Shown here piece by piece: positions 8,168 to 17,913 of a DNA stretch of 62,051 nt. The notes under the pieces are model-generated. The model saw only the letters and a program-made list of their open reading frames with translations. It was not told the origin of the DNA and searched no databases. Position 1 is the stretch's first letter. The number at the start of each line of letters is the position of its first letter. Position numbers and translations under genes: made by a program. The DNA comes from Bradyrhizobium sp. SZCCT0231 (GTDB lineage: Bacteria; Pseudomonadota; Alphaproteobacteria; Rhizobiales; Xanthobacteraceae). Where the stretch lies: contig NZ_JAFCKP010000026.1 in NCBI RefSeq assembly GCF_018130245.1, positions 1-62,051 on the forward strand. The letters are read 5' to 3'.

Positions 8168-10536
8168 CTAATCTCGCGTCTTGAGGACCGCGACGAGGTC
8201 CAGCTTGTCGATGCGTTCGCGGATGACAGCGGCAGAGGCGATGGCCGCGAGCACCACGACGGAGGTCGCGATGACATAGGTGGAATGCTCGACGACGAGG
8301 CGGATGCGCATCAATTCGCCGGCCAGATTCGTCTTCATCACCCATGCCAGCCCATAGCCCATCAGCCAGCCGGGCGGCTGGGCGATCGCGGTGAGGATGG
8401 CGAGCTCAACGAGGAGGATGCGCAGCACCTCGCCACGCGTGAAGCCGAGCACGCGCAGGCTCGCCAGTTCGCGCGCCCGTTCGGACAGCGAGATGCGGGC
8501 GTTGTTGTAGACCACGCCGAACGCGATCACGGCGGCGAGGCCGGTGTAGATGCTCGCCATCGTGGTGACGAGCAATGCGACCGTCTTGCGGAAGTTCGCC
8601 AGCGAGACGCGCTGCAGCGCCACGCCGCCGACCGTCGGCATCGACTTCACCGCCGCGTAGAAATCCTCCGTCCGGTTGCCGTCGAGGCTGAGGTTCACGC
8701 TGTTCACGACCGGCGCCTCGCGCATCAGCTTGCGCAGCGCCTCGATATCCATCATTCCCCTGATGCCGAAATAATCCTCGACCGTGGCCACGACCGGGAT
8801 CGTCACGGTGCGACGGGCGCCCTCCAGCAGATCGAGCTCGACGGTGTCGCCGGGCCGGACGTGAAGGATATGGGCGAGCATGCCGGAGATCGCGAGGCCC
8901 GTTTGCGGCAGCGCGACCGGCCGGAGGTCAGCGTCGATGATGCGCCTGAGATCGGCGTCAGTGGGCCGGCCGCTGATGGCGATCCGCCGTTCGATGTTGC
9001 CACGGCGAATGCGGACGGGCACCTCGCGGAACGGCTCTGCGGCGAGAACGCCCGGAAGCCGGCTCACCTGCTCCACCACGTTCGCGATCCGCTTCTCGGC
9101 GAAGCCGATGGTCGCGTCCTGCCGGTCGGCCAGGAAATAGGTGACGTCGATCAGATGCTCCATCGAGTCCCGCGTGAACAGCGAAACGACCAGGATCGCC
9201 GTGGCGAGCGCCATGCCGAGCGCCGTGAACGCGGCGCGGACGGGGTGCCGCGCGATGTTGCGGATCATCATGAGCGTCGGCTGCGATACGAACTGATCGA
9301 GCTGGATGCTTGCCGGCAGCAGCCGCCGATAGACCGGCGGGGCTGGCGGCTGCATAGCGACAGCCGGCGGCAGCCTCACCACCTCGCGCAGCGCCCGCAG
9401 CGCGCCGATGGCGGCGGCCACAGCGCTGAGTGCGCCCGCGGTGACGTACAGATCCGGGGCCTTCGCGAACACCAGGAACGGGAAGTGGAAGAAGTCGCCG
9501 AACAGCGCCGTGACGCGCAATCCGAGCCAGGTGCCGGCAATGCCGCCCAGGACGATTCCGATCACCACGATCAGGGCGACGAACTTCAGATAGTGCAGCA
9601 TGACGCTGCCATTGGCATAGCCCAGCGCCTTGAACAGGCCGATCTGCTCCCGCTCCAGTGCGACCATCCGGGTCAAGGTGAGATTGACCAGGAACGCGGC
9701 CACCAGCAGAAAGATCGGCGGCAGCGTGCGGCTCATGTTGTTGAGCATGTCGAGCTCATGATCGAGCCAGGCGTGCGAGGTCTGATCCTTCCGCCCGTGA
9801 GCCGCCTGACCGCCATACGGATCGAGCAAGGCGTCGAGCCGCGCGATCACCTCGCGCTCCGACGCGCCCGGCTGCAGCTTGATCGACACCGCCGAGAAGG
9901 CGCCGTCGAGATCGTAGACGCCGGCGAGCGCCTTCTCCGACATCCAGACGATGGCGTAGCGGCGATCATCCGGCATCAGGTCGCCCGGACCGACGGTGAA
10001 GACGAACTCGGGTGACAGCGCCGTGCCGACGATGACGAGCTCGCGCTTCCTGCCGTTCAGGATGGCCGAGAACCGCGCCCCTTCCGAGAAGCCGTGAGCG
10101 CGGGCGAACGGCTCGTTGACGACGACCTCTTCGGAACGCCCGGGCTCCGGAACGCGCCCGGACCGCATATAGAGCCGATTGAGATGCGGCTCGCCGTTGT
10201 CGGGCAGCGAAACGAAGTGCGCGCTGGCAGGCGCGGAGAAGCCGGGAATGTCGAGCAGCGCGGGCTTGGCGATGCGGGTGTCGACGGCGGCGACGCCGGC
10301 GATCTCGCCGATCCTGCCGGCGAGCGCCTTGGGGGCGCGCTTGGCCTGCGCAAACACATCGCCGAAGCCGTAACGCTCATAATACGCGATCCGGGTCTCC
10401 TCCAGCGATCGATGCGAGCCGACCGCGAGCACCAGCGTCGCAACCCCGCCGCCGACGACCAGCGCGACGGCAAGGACCTGCGCCCAGAGCCGCCTGACGT
10501 CGCGAAACAGCTTGATGTCGAGCGCCCTCATGGTCG

Positions 10537-10540
<4 letters not shown>
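8168..10540 (-). CDS. ABC transporter permease with duplicated FtsX domains
   Basis: A 790-residue permease. One N-terminal helix (about 15-40) is followed by a large periplasmic domain, three helices (about 270-390), a second helix and periplasmic domain (about 430-650), and three C-terminal helices (about 670-780). This is the FtsX/MacB/LolCE pattern in its double form, in which one polypeptide supplies both halves. The start overlaps the ATPase stop by ATGA (10537-10540) and the stop is 2 bp before the adaptor, so ATPase, permease and adaptor form one type VII-like exporter unit. Such transporters usually drive periplasmic or envelope-level export rather than classical import. The substrate is unknown. 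Confidence 0.9.
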
Positions 10541-11244
<704 letters not shown>

Positions 11245-11291
11245 CACGTTCCTTTCGAGCCGGACCGCCCGAGGGCACATGCTGCGCGAAG

Positions 11292-11966
11292 TCAGCCGTG
11301 CCGATAATCGCGGGGCGCGTCCCGGCCCAGCAATCGGCCGGGACGAGGAATGAACGCCGGGACTTCCGCTGCGTACTTCGCGTAGGCCTCACCGAACTCC
11401 GCCCTGGCGTCCCGTTCCTCGTCACGAGCGAGCTTGACATACATGACCGTCAGCACCGGAAACATCGCCAGCGTGAGGATGGTCGGCCACTGCAACAAGA
11501 AGCCGAACATGACCAGGACGAAGCCGACATATTGCGGATGCCGAACGTAGCTGTAGGGGCCGGAGGTCGCGAGACTGCGGGTCTGCTGCGCGTCGAACAG
11601 CACCCTCCAGGCGGCCGCGATCAGAAGGAACCCTGCACCGATAAAGATGAAGCTCAGGACGTGGAACGGTCCGGCGTGCGGATTGGTCTTCCAACCGAAC
11701 ATCATCTCGAGCAGGTGGCCGGCGTCGTGCGAGAACCAGTCGACGTTCGGGTAGCGCGACTGCAGCCAGCCCGAAAGGAAATAGATGGTGAGCGGGAAGC
11801 CGTACATCTCGACGAACAGCGCCACCAGGAAGGCGCTGAAGGCGCCGAAGGAGCGCCAGTCGCGGGAGGTCTGCGGCTTGAAGAAGCTGTAGGCAAACAG
11901 GATGAACACCGCCGAGTTGACGATGACGAGGCTCCACAGGCCGTAGGCGGGCGCGGCGTCGTGCAT
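11292..11966 (-). CDS. Isoprenylcysteine methyltransferase (ICMT/PEMT)-like membrane protein
   Basis: A 224-residue membrane protein with about five hydrophobic segments. The C-terminal half carries the ICMT/PEMT signature: [16 protein letters not shown], then an EER-containing segment ([20 protein letters not shown]). These bind S-adenosylmethionine in related phospholipid and isoprenylcysteine methyltransferases. The bacterial substrate is unknown; lipid or small-molecule methylation is possible. Its ATG overlaps the stop of the preceding DUF2933 gene (TGATG), and the ABC export genes follow about 50 bp downstream, so it probably belongs to the same FixK-boxed operon. Confidence 0.8.
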   Translation of the reverse strand: MHDAAPAYGLWSLVIVNSAVFILFAYSFFKPQTSRDWRSFGAFSAFLVALFVEMYGFPLTIYFLSGWLQSRYPNVDWFSHDAGHLLEMMFGWKTNPHAGPFHVLSFIFIGAGFLLIAAAWRVLFDAQQTRSLATSGPYSYVRHPQYVGFVLVMFGFLLQWPTILTLAMFPVLTVMYVKLARDEERDARAEFGEAYAKYAAEVPAFIPRPGRLLGRDAPRDYRHG

Positions 11967-12220
11967 CACGCACTCCTTTGATCGTCGGTCCGGCCGTCGC
12001 CGTGACGATGGCCATGTCCGCCATGCATGAAGAGGTGCATGAGTGGACAGGCAAGGAGCGGCAGCCAGACCAGGAGACCCAGCATGTGGGCCCGGTGTTC
12101 GGTGAACAGCAGCGCGCCGGCGATGACCAGAAATCCGATCAGGACCAGGCCAGCCTTGGCCTTTGTGGAGGTGCGCCCTTGCGGGCGCTGTCGATACCCG
12201 GAATGGTCTTGCACCGTCAT
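11966..12220 (-). CDS. DUF2933 small membrane protein, first gene of exporter operon
   Basis: An 84-residue protein with two hydrophobic segments (about 22-42 and 46-64) and a His-rich tail (HLFMHGGHGHRHGDG), the look of DUF2933 proteins. The family has no assigned function; the His tail suggests metal binding (inference). The start is well supported: AGGAG sits 6 bp before the ATG, and the stop overlaps the next start. A perfect FixK/FNR-type box lies about 50 bp upstream. Confidence 0.75.
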   Translation of the reverse strand: MTVQDHSGYRQRPQGRTSTKAKAGLVLIGFLVIAGALLFTEHRAHMLGLLVWLPLLACPLMHLFMHGGHGHRHGDGRTDDQRSA

Positions 12221-12240
12221 GTCGCACTCCTACGGCCCTT

Positions 12241-12515
12241 GAGAGGCTAGCGGTGCGGTTGCCATCATTGTTGATTCACATCAAAGCCCCCACGCAAGCC
12301 CTCACGTGCCTTGCATCAGCGTGGAGCGCATCGCCCCTGCACGGGGCTATCGCGTTTGAGGGGCTTTTCCCCGCGGCCATCCTTCGAGACGCCCGCTTTA
12401 GGCGGGCTCCTCAGGATGAGGACGGAGTGCGTGGCTGCAGTTTCGCACTGACGCTGATTAGCCTCTCCTGAGGAGGCGCGTCAGCGCCGTCTCGAAGGAC
12501 GAGGCGCGCGCGCAG
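12241..12515. repeat. Promoter-bearing long repeat, copy 1
   Basis: About 275 bases that recur in the same orientation at 14961-15239 with many scattered differences. The shared part starts GAGAG(G/C)CTAGCGG, includes the perfect dyad TTGATTCACATCAA, and ends in a hairpin whose arms are CATCCTTCGAGACGCCCGCTT and GCCGTCTCGAAGGACGAGG. The hairpin part belongs to a more widespread family (see 36921-37037); the left 120 bases, with the box, are shared only by these two copies in this window. Confidence 0.88.
12271..12284 (-). promoter_or_regulatory. FixK/FNR-type box upstream of the exporter operon
   Basis: TTGATTCACATCAA is a perfect TTGAT-N4-ATCAA dyad, the consensus of FNR/FixK proteins, which activate transcription when oxygen is low. 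Its centre is about 57 bp from the DUF2933 ATG. If the factor binds at the usual -41.5, the transcript would start near 12236, leaving about 16 bases that include the AGGAG ribosome-binding site. A TAGCCT hexamer lies about where a -10 element would be (12244-12249, minus strand). Regulation itself is inferred. Confidence 0.7.
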
Positions 12516-12517
12516 CT

Positions 12518-12676
12518 CGTAGGATGGGTTGAGCTCTTGCGAAACCCATCGCCCAAGCGGGCGGGACGCAGGGTCGCGTTCTTGCCAGCTCTAATTCTTA
12601 AAGATGAAGCTTGATGGGTTTCGCTTCCGCCTTCGCTCTTCGAGCTACGGCGGACAAGTCGCTCGACCCATCCTAC
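12518..12676. repeat. Palindromic repeat, CGTAGGATGGGT family, copy D
   Basis: Begins CGTAGGATGGGTTGAGC directly behind the promoter-bearing repeat and ends CTCGACCCATCCTAC, with the same right-arm insert as the copy at 6760-6918. Together these repeats account for 12241-12676. The remaining bases up to 12850 are AT-rich for this genome and contain no gene that I can support, but probably hold the promoter of the next small gene. Confidence 0.82.
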
Positions 12677-12850
12677 AAGTTGGATTGCACCGGCTGTGCT
12701 CGAAACGCGATCTAAAGCCGTAGCGGAGGCGAGTCGCGCTTCGAAAGGTGAAAATTAGTTTTGCTTCATAATCGTAATGACTCCGACGCAAAAAAAGAAA
12801 ATAGGGTGATATCAACAAAATGAAATCAACAAAAATAATGGGAGGAGTAA

Positions 12851-13066
12851 ATGGATACTGCGGGTCGCCTGCGCGCGATGGCGGTGTTGTGCCGTCAGAC
12901 AGCTGCGCTTCATCCTGATCGAAGCTGGAAACTGCTCGCCGAAGCCGAGTATTGGGAGCATTTGGCCAATGATGCGCCGCTCGATGATTTCGAGCGTTGC
13001 CCGGTTCCCTCATCGCCCGATCGAGAGGCTGGTATCACGAAACCGACCGCGGCCCTCGCGGGGTGA
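12851..13066 (+). CDS. Small conserved-looking hypothetical protein
   Basis: A 71-residue protein without recognisable domain. Its first half is an amphipathic helical stretch with the pattern RLRAMAVLCRQTAALHPDRSW followed by KLLAEAEYWEHLAND, which resembles a small-protein family often seen in Bradyrhizobium (recollection, not searched). Evidence for translation is a strong ribosome-binding site (GGGAGGAG, spaced 4 bp from ATG) after an AT-rich leader. A weak hairpin terminator follows at 13155-13195. Function unknown. Confidence 0.6.
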   Translation: MDTAGRLRAMAVLCRQTAALHPDRSWKLLAEAEYWEHLANDAPLDDFERCPVPSSPDREAGITKPTAALAG

Positions 13067-13154
13067 GTGCAAAAAAACAGTTTGTTAGCTTCCGTGTGCC
13101 TAACCTGAAGGGTGCCGCCCGCCGCCGATTGCGGCACATTGGAATGGGAATGCC

Positions 13155-13195
13155 GGCCCCGGCTGTTACCCCATCCTGCGGCTGGGGCCGTTTTG
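13155..13195 (+). terminator. Possible terminator after small gene
   Basis: GGCCCC pairs with GGGGCC across about 23 bases that can extend the stem weakly, and the second arm is followed by GTTTTG. The T-run is short, so this is a modest candidate. Confidence 0.4.
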
Positions 13196-13231
13196 AACTT
13201 TCACAGCATCGTTCAAACCCGGTCCACAACC

Positions 13232-13366
13232 ATGCTTAGAGGCATCGCCATAGCGCTATTCGGAATGGGCATCTTGTCTCAATTCGATCGAGCGCTCTCC
13301 CATGGTCGCAATACTGAGGCTGCGCTCAGTCTCATGCGGGAGATCGGACGAGGCTTCGGGCTGTAG
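13232..13366 (+). CDS. Small hypothetical protein with hydrophobic N-terminus
   Basis: A 44-residue frame, MLRGIAIALFGMGILSQFD..., with a short hydrophobic stretch at residues 4-16 and a basic, helical C-terminus (SLMREIGRGFGL). It looks like the small, signal-like peptides common in this group of bacteria. No clear ribosome-binding site is visible and no homologue can be named. It could be chance coding in a gene-poor segment. Confidence 0.4.
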   Translation: MLRGIAIALFGMGILSQFDRALSHGRNTEAALSLMREIGRGFGL

Positions 13367-13413
13367 GGTCCCGCCCGCGCGCCTCGTCGATCAGGCAGCG
13401 CCCTGCCCGGCGG

Positions 13414-13578
13414 CTACTTCTTCAACAATATTCCCTTCGTTCGGGCCATTCGCCTGACTGATCCGGCGTGACGGCCCAATTCGGCGGCTATCTTCGATGC
13501 TCCAACGCCCCGCCGGGCCAGCGTGACCAGCCGTCGAACTTCCTGCTCGGCCCATTGCTTTGGCTTCGGTGTCTTCAT
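13414..13578 (-). CDS. Small helix-turn-helix (SANT/Myb-like) protein, 54 residues
   Basis: Read leftwards from the ATG at 13578, the 54-residue product starts MKTPKPKQWAEQEVRRLVTL, continues ARRGVGASKIAAELGRHAGS and ends in a basic tail (VRRMARTKGILLKK). The W-x-x-x-E-V-x-x-L helix, the GVGASKIAAELGR turn-helix and the GSVRRMA recognition-like helix fit a small HTH/SANT-type DNA-binding fold, in which an aromatic residue precedes a regular three-helix unit. The frame is below common length cut-offs. It stands alone between the 44-residue gene and the OpgC-like gene. A role in DNA binding is inferred. Confidence 0.6.
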   Translation of the reverse strand: MKTPKPKQWAEQEVRRLVTLARRGVGASKIAAELGRHAGSVRRMARTKGILLKK

Positions 13579-13763
13579 GGTGCGGCCCCACGACCTGCAC
13601 CACTTAACGACTGCGGACGGCGTTCAGCACTTGGGAAATTTACGGGTGGCGCGCCCGGGTCGATATCCGACAGGCCCCGGACATGGACCGAACTCCCGGC
13701 TTCGGATGGCGAGCGGCCAACCTCCACCGACATCGATCGCCCCCTTGCGCATTCACGTTCAAA

Positions 13764-14864
13764 TTACAACGGCCGGAGATCGGGAAACACGCCGCGATCG
13801 ATTGCGGCGAGCGACATCGCCAGGGCGCTCATCAGGCCGAGCCCTACGAAAGTGAGCAGCGTCTGCGCTGCCAGGCTGCTCCAGCCCATGCTGAGCAGCG
13901 CATGCGCTGCAAAGGACAGCAAGACACTGGCGCAATAGATCGCGAGCGAATATTCGCCGCATCGTATCAGCGGCCACAGTGCTCTGGCTTTCAGGATACT
14001 GGCATTGCTTGGAAGAAGGCGCCAACAGAGCAGCGCGAGCGCGGCAAAATGCAACAATCGCAAGATGTCGAGATTGGTCTTGTCGACCGGGTAGATCAGC
14101 TGCGACAGCCATCCCGGCACGTAGTCTTCGATGGCGTGGATCTGCCAGCCCAAGGTGATCACGAACGAGAACAGCACGTAGCCCGCCGCGAGAACAGCAA
14201 GAGCCCGGGAATTGAGAATGGCCAGCTGCCAATCGCCGCGGTTTGCCCCCCACCAGATGCCGATCACGAACAGCAACTGCCAGTTCAGCGGATTGAAATA
14301 GAGCTGTCCCCTTGGATAGGCCGGGATGTACCAGTCAAACAGATGGGCGAGAACATAGAGAGCTACGGATCCGGTCAGGACCAGCGGCCAGGCGCCTATC
14401 GTCAACGGCACAAGGAGGATGAGCGCGAAGTGGAGTATGACCATCAACAGCAGAGGGTCCAGATTGACCGGAGAATATCGCAACAGCGCCACCTGAAGCA
14501 GCGTTTCTGCAGGCTGTTGCAGCAGGATGGCCAGGTTGGCGTGATCGAACATGCCGGGCTGCCATGCCGCGATGTAGGACACTTCCGCCAGCAGCAGGAC
14601 GACAGTCAGCATTTGCGCGATATAGATCTCGAACGAACGCCGCGCCATGCGCGAGCTCGCGACCGCAAAGCCGGACCGACGCAGGAGGTCGCCGTAGACG
14701 CAGCCGGACGCAAGGCCCGACAAGAATACGAGAATCTCTGCCGCATCGCTAAAGCCGAAATTCTTGGGCGTGAACCTGTTCAGATAGCTTTCCGGGATGT
14801 GATTGATATAGATCCACCACAGGGCAAGGCCCCGAAAGAGGTCGATCCGAAGATCGCGCTTCAT
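13764..14864 (-). CDS. OpgC-like membrane acyltransferase
   Basis: A 366-residue protein of about ten membrane helices. It begins MKRDLRIDLFRGLALWWIYI, then NHIPESYLNRFTPKNFGFSDAAEILVFLSGL, which is the start of OpgC-domain proteins, membrane acyltransferases that succinylate osmoregulated periplasmic glucans. The conserved R-D/H pair of this superfamily appears as DLFRG and NHIP. The ATG at 14864 fits family starts; a GTG at 14897 would add 11 residues. The true substrate here could be another periplasmic or surface glycan. The second promoter-bearing repeat with its FixK/FNR box lies upstream at 14961-15239, pointing towards this gene. Confidence 0.82.
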   Translation of the reverse strand: MKRDLRIDLFRGLALWWIYINHIPESYLNRFTPKNFGFSDAAEILVFLSGLASGCVYGDLLRRSGFAVASSRMARRSFEIYIAQMLTVVLLLAEVSYIAAWQPGMFDHANLAILLQQPAETLLQVALLRYSPVNLDPLLLMVILHFALILLVPLTIGAWPLVLTGSVALYVLAHLFDWYIPAYPRGQLYFNPLNWQLLFVIGIWWGANRGDWQLAILNSRALAVLAAGYVLFSFVITLGWQIHAIEDYVPGWLSQLIYPVDKTNLDILRLLHFAALALLCWRLLPSNASILKARALWPLIRCGEYSLAIYCASVLLSFAAHALLSMGWSSLAAQTLLTFVGLGLMSALAMSLAAIDRGVFPDLRPL

Positions 14865-14960
14865 CAAGGCTGGCGATATGGTCGCAATCGATTTCACGCC
14901 TGCGCGCTGCCTTTCCCGATTGGTGCGCCTCCCCGCATTGACAAGTGCCCGGCCGCTATC

Positions 14961-15239
14961 GAGAGCCTAGCGGCGCGGTGGCCATCATGATTGATTCACA
15001 TCAAGCTCTCGTCGGAGTCCTCACTTGCCTCGCATCGGCATGGCGCCCATCCGCCCCTGCATGGGCTATCGCATATGAGAGCTTTTCCCTGCGGTCATCC
15101 TTCGAGACGCCCGCTTAAGGCGGGCTCCTCAGGATGAGGATGGAGTGCGCGGCAGCAGTTTCAACGCGCACTGACGCTGATCAGCCTCATCCTAAGGAGG
15201 TGCGTAAGCGCCGTCTCGAAGGACGAGGCGTGCGCGCAG
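14961..15239. repeat. Promoter-bearing long repeat, copy 2
   Basis: The second copy of the segment at 12241-12515, same orientation, roughly four-fifths identical by eye. It keeps the FixK/FNR dyad and the hairpin arms (CATCCTTCGAGACGCCCGCTT and GCCGTCTCGAAGGACGAGG). It occupies most of the gap between the OpgC-like gene and the PAS-GGDEF-EAL gene (14865-15300). Confidence 0.88.
14991..15004 (-). promoter_or_regulatory. FixK/FNR-type box upstream of the OpgC-like gene
   Basis: The same perfect dyad TTGATTCACATCAA as at 12271. A TAGGCT hexamer (minus strand, 14964-14969) sits where a -10 element would be. A transcript starting near 14956 would have a leader of about 90 bases before the ATG at 14864. 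Oxygen-dependent control is inferred from the motif alone. Confidence 0.6.
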
Positions 15240-15300
15240 GCCGCCGCAACAAGTCATATGCGATAGCCCTGCCGCAAGCGGGGAGAGGTAAAGCATCCGC

Positions 15301-17466
15301 TCACGCCACCAGCGCAGCGTCCTCGTCGCCGTCGATGCCGCGCTGCGCGGCGAGCAGGCTGATGATCTCCGCATTCGGCCGGGCCTTGCTGAACAGGAAG
15401 CCTTGGCCCTCATGGCAGCCTTCGGCGCGGAGGCAGCTCAGTTCGGCTTCGGTCTCGACGCCTTCGGCGGTGATGGTGACGCCAAGGCCTTTGCCGAGGC
15501 TGACGATGGAGCGGATGATCGCCTGGGCCTCGCGGTTGGCCCCTAAATCGCGCACGAAGGACTGGTCGATCTTGATCTTGTCGAAGGGGAAGCTGCGCAG
15601 ATAGCTGAGGCTGGAATAGCCGGTGCCGAAATCGTCCATCGAGATGCGCACCCCGAGCGCGCGCAGCGCATGCAGCGTCGCCAGCACCTGCGCGCTCTTC
15701 TCCAGGAGCAGCGTCTCGGTGATCTCGAGCTCGAGCCGGCGCGGCGGCAGGCCGGAATGCTTCAGCGCGTCAGTCACCATCGAGAGCAGATTGCCGCTGC
15801 GGAACTGCAGCGGCGAGAGGTTGACGGCGACGCGGACGTCGTCGGGCCAGGCCGCGGCATCGAGGCAGGCCCGGCGCAGCATCAGCCCGCCGAGCGGATT
15901 GATCAGGCCGGTGTCCTCGGCGACCGGAATGAAATCGGCCGGCGAGACCATGCCGCGCTCGGCATGCGGCCAGCGCACCAGCGCCTCGAAGCCGGTGATG
16001 CGGCCGCTCTGGAGATCGATCAGCGGCTGGTAGTAGGGACGCAGCACGTCGTTCTGGATGGCGTCGCGCAGCTCGACCTCGATCTTGCGGCGGCTCTGCG
16101 CTTTTGCATCGAGCGCGGCCTCGAAGAAGGCGAAGGTGCCGCGCGCATCCGCTTTCGCGCGCGACAGCGCCATGTCGGCGCTCTTGAGCAGCTTCTCGGA
16201 ATCTTCGCCATCGCCCGGCGCCATCGCGATGCCGATCGAGGCGCCGATCACGACGGAATGGCCGTCGAGAAGATAGGGATCGGCGATCGCCGCAAGCAGA
16301 CGTTTTGCCAGCATCACCGCGTCCTCGGGGCGCGTCAGCCCGCTTTGCAGAACCGCGAACTCGTCGGAATTGAGCCGTGCCAGCGCGTCCTCTTCGCGCA
16401 AGGTGGAGCGCAGCCGCTTGGCGACGCCGCGCAGGAGCTTGTCGCCGACCGCATGCCCCAGCGTGTCGTTGACCGCCTTGAAATTGTCGAGCCCGAGTAT
16501 CAGCAGCGCGACCTTCTCGGCGTTGCGCCGCGTGTGCAGCAGCATCTCGTCCATCTGCTGCCGCAGCAGGCTGCGATTGGGCAGGCCGGTCAGCCCGTCA
16601 TGCTGGGCCATGAAGGCGAGCCGCGCCTCGGCGCGCTTGCGTTCGGTGATGTCCATCAGCGCGAGCAGCACCGCGGGCCGCTCGGCATAGGTCAATTCGC
16701 GGGAATAGATCGCAAGGTCGATCAGCGCGCCGTCGGCCTTGACGTGCTTCCAGGTGCGGCCGGCCTGCTCCTCGCCGAAGCGATCGGCGGTCCAGGGCGG
16801 CTCGTTGTCGAAGGCCTGCAAGGAGCGGATCTTCAGCCGTTCGAACTCGGCCCGGCTGTAGCCGTAATGCGCGACCGCGGCATCGTTGACGCCGATGATG
16901 CGCTCGTCGTCCAGCGCGCAGACGATCATGGGCACGGGATTGCCGTCGAACAGCAGGCGGAACGAGGCCTCGCGCTGCTTCAATTCGGTGATGTCGACGC
17001 GCAGGCCGACGACGCCGCCGTCGTCGGTCAAACGCTCGTCGATCAGGATGACGCGGCCGTCCGACAGCTTCTGCTCGTGGCGTGCGCCGGGCTGATAGAG
17101 CTTTTGCAGCCGCTCGGCGATCCACTCGTCCTCGTTGCCGATGGCCTCGGGATAGTCGCCGCGGGCAACGCCGATGCGCAGCGTGTCTTCGAGGCGCGCG
17201 CCTTCCTCGAACAGATCGGCGGTCTTGCTGTAGATCTCGGCGTATTTCTTGTTCCAGAGGACGTAGCGGCCTTCGGCATCGAGAAACACGATGCCCTGCG
17301 GCAGGATATCGATGGCCTGGCGCAGACGCTCATGGGATTTGCGCGCGTCCGCGATCGCGGCTTCCGCCTCGGCACGGCTGCGCAGGACTTCGTCGCGTTC
17401 GGAAAGGGCACGCGGCGCGCGCGCGAAGCGCGGCTTGCGCGCCTTTTGGCCGGCGCGGGCAAGCAT
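15301..17466 (-). CDS. PAS-PAS-GGDEF-EAL protein, probable c-di-GMP phosphodiesterase
   Basis: From the ATG at 17466 the protein has 721 residues. A basic N-terminus and coiled coil (about 1-45) precede a PAS domain (about 46-165, ending in DITELKQRE), a second PAS (about 170-290, ending DITERKRAEARL), a GGDEF domain (about 295-455) and an EAL domain (about 470-710). The GGDEF signature reads NSDEF (residues about 366-370), so cyclase activity is doubtful. The EAL domain keeps EAL (about 494-496), NLS, ITE, DDFGTGYSSLSYL and the K-x-D strand, so c-di-GMP hydrolysis is likely. There is no membrane segment, so sensing is cytoplasmic through the PAS domains; ligand unknown. Confidence 0.93.
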   Translation of the reverse strand: MLARAGQKARKPRFARAPRALSERDEVLRSRAEAEAAIADARKSHERLRQAIDILPQGIVFLDAEGRYVLWNKKYAEIYSKTADLFEEGARLEDTLRIGVARGDYPEAIGNEDEWIAERLQKLYQPGARHEQKLSDGRVILIDERLTDDGGVVGLRVDITELKQREASFRLLFDGNPVPMIVCALDDERIIGVNDAAVAHYGYSRAEFERLKIRSLQAFDNEPPWTADRFGEEQAGRTWKHVKADGALIDLAIYSRELTYAERPAVLLALMDITERKRAEARLAFMAQHDGLTGLPNRSLLRQQMDEMLLHTRRNAEKVALLILGLDNFKAVNDTLGHAVGDKLLRGVAKRLRSTLREEDALARLNSDEFAVLQSGLTRPEDAVMLAKRLLAAIADPYLLDGHSVVIGASIGIAMAPGDGEDSEKLLKSADMALSRAKADARGTFAFFEAALDAKAQSRRKIEVELRDAIQNDVLRPYYQPLIDLQSGRITGFEALVRWPHAERGMVSPADFIPVAEDTGLINPLGGLMLRRACLDAAAWPDDVRVAVNLSPLQFRSGNLLSMVTDALKHSGLPPRRLELEITETLLLEKSAQVLATLHALRALGVRISMDDFGTGYSSLSYLRSFPFDKIKIDQSFVRDLGANREAQAIIRSIVSLGKGLGVTITAEGVETEAELSCLRAEGCHEGQGFLFSKARPNAEIISLLAAQRGIDGDEDAALVA

Positions 17467-17913
17467 GCCTTGCTTTCGCTTTTTTGTTTTTCGAGACCCC
17501 AAACTCAACTTCACTCGTCCAGTCGCGCCCAGCGGCCGCAAGTTTTGAGGCAAGTGTCTGAAAAAAAAGTAATCTTGCCCGGCGGCGGTCCGCGCGCGGC
17601 GGACCTTGCTGCCTGTTTGCGCGGCGCGGTCGCGGCGGCAGGCGCCGTCAGACCGAGTCCCGCACCGCAATCAATGATCGATCTGGCGCAAAATTGCGCG
17701 CGCGCCTGAATCAGTTCCGAAATCGCGCACAATTGCATGCGAGCTCCAGATTTTCCTCACGCCGCGCACGAATTTTGGTCAATGCAGGATACGGTTATTG
17801 CTCCGTTAAGAAACGGCGGCTCGAGACGCGATTTGGGCGAACTCTCACGCCGGTAGCCGGCTCGACGTCTCATCCTTAACCCTGATGCAGCATTGGGCTA
17901 TAAGGACGTCAGC
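17467..17913. other. Divergent promoter region, no gene seen
   Basis: A 447-base gap between the leftward PAS-GGDEF-EAL gene and the rightward mepA. Its first part contains AAAAAAGCG-rich and GC-rich stretches upstream of the signalling gene. GGCTATAAGG at about 17895 resembles a -10 element close to the mepA start. No open frame with credible coding features was found. Confidence 0.5.

Noticed and set aside
8285-10015. A 576-codon open frame opposite the ABC permease gene
   Set aside because: Shadow frame of the permease: no domain, skewed composition (many R, H, D, Q).
12241-15239. Insertion sequence or composite element bounded by the direct copies of the long repeat
   Set aside because: No transposase or recombinase frame exists between them, and no target duplication was seen at the outer edges.
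15670-17709. A 679-codon open frame on the plus strand opposite the PAS-GGDEF-EAL gene
   Set aside because: It is antisense to a gene with clear domains. High-GC third positions keep such opposite frames open, and its protein is low-complexity in R, A, G and D.
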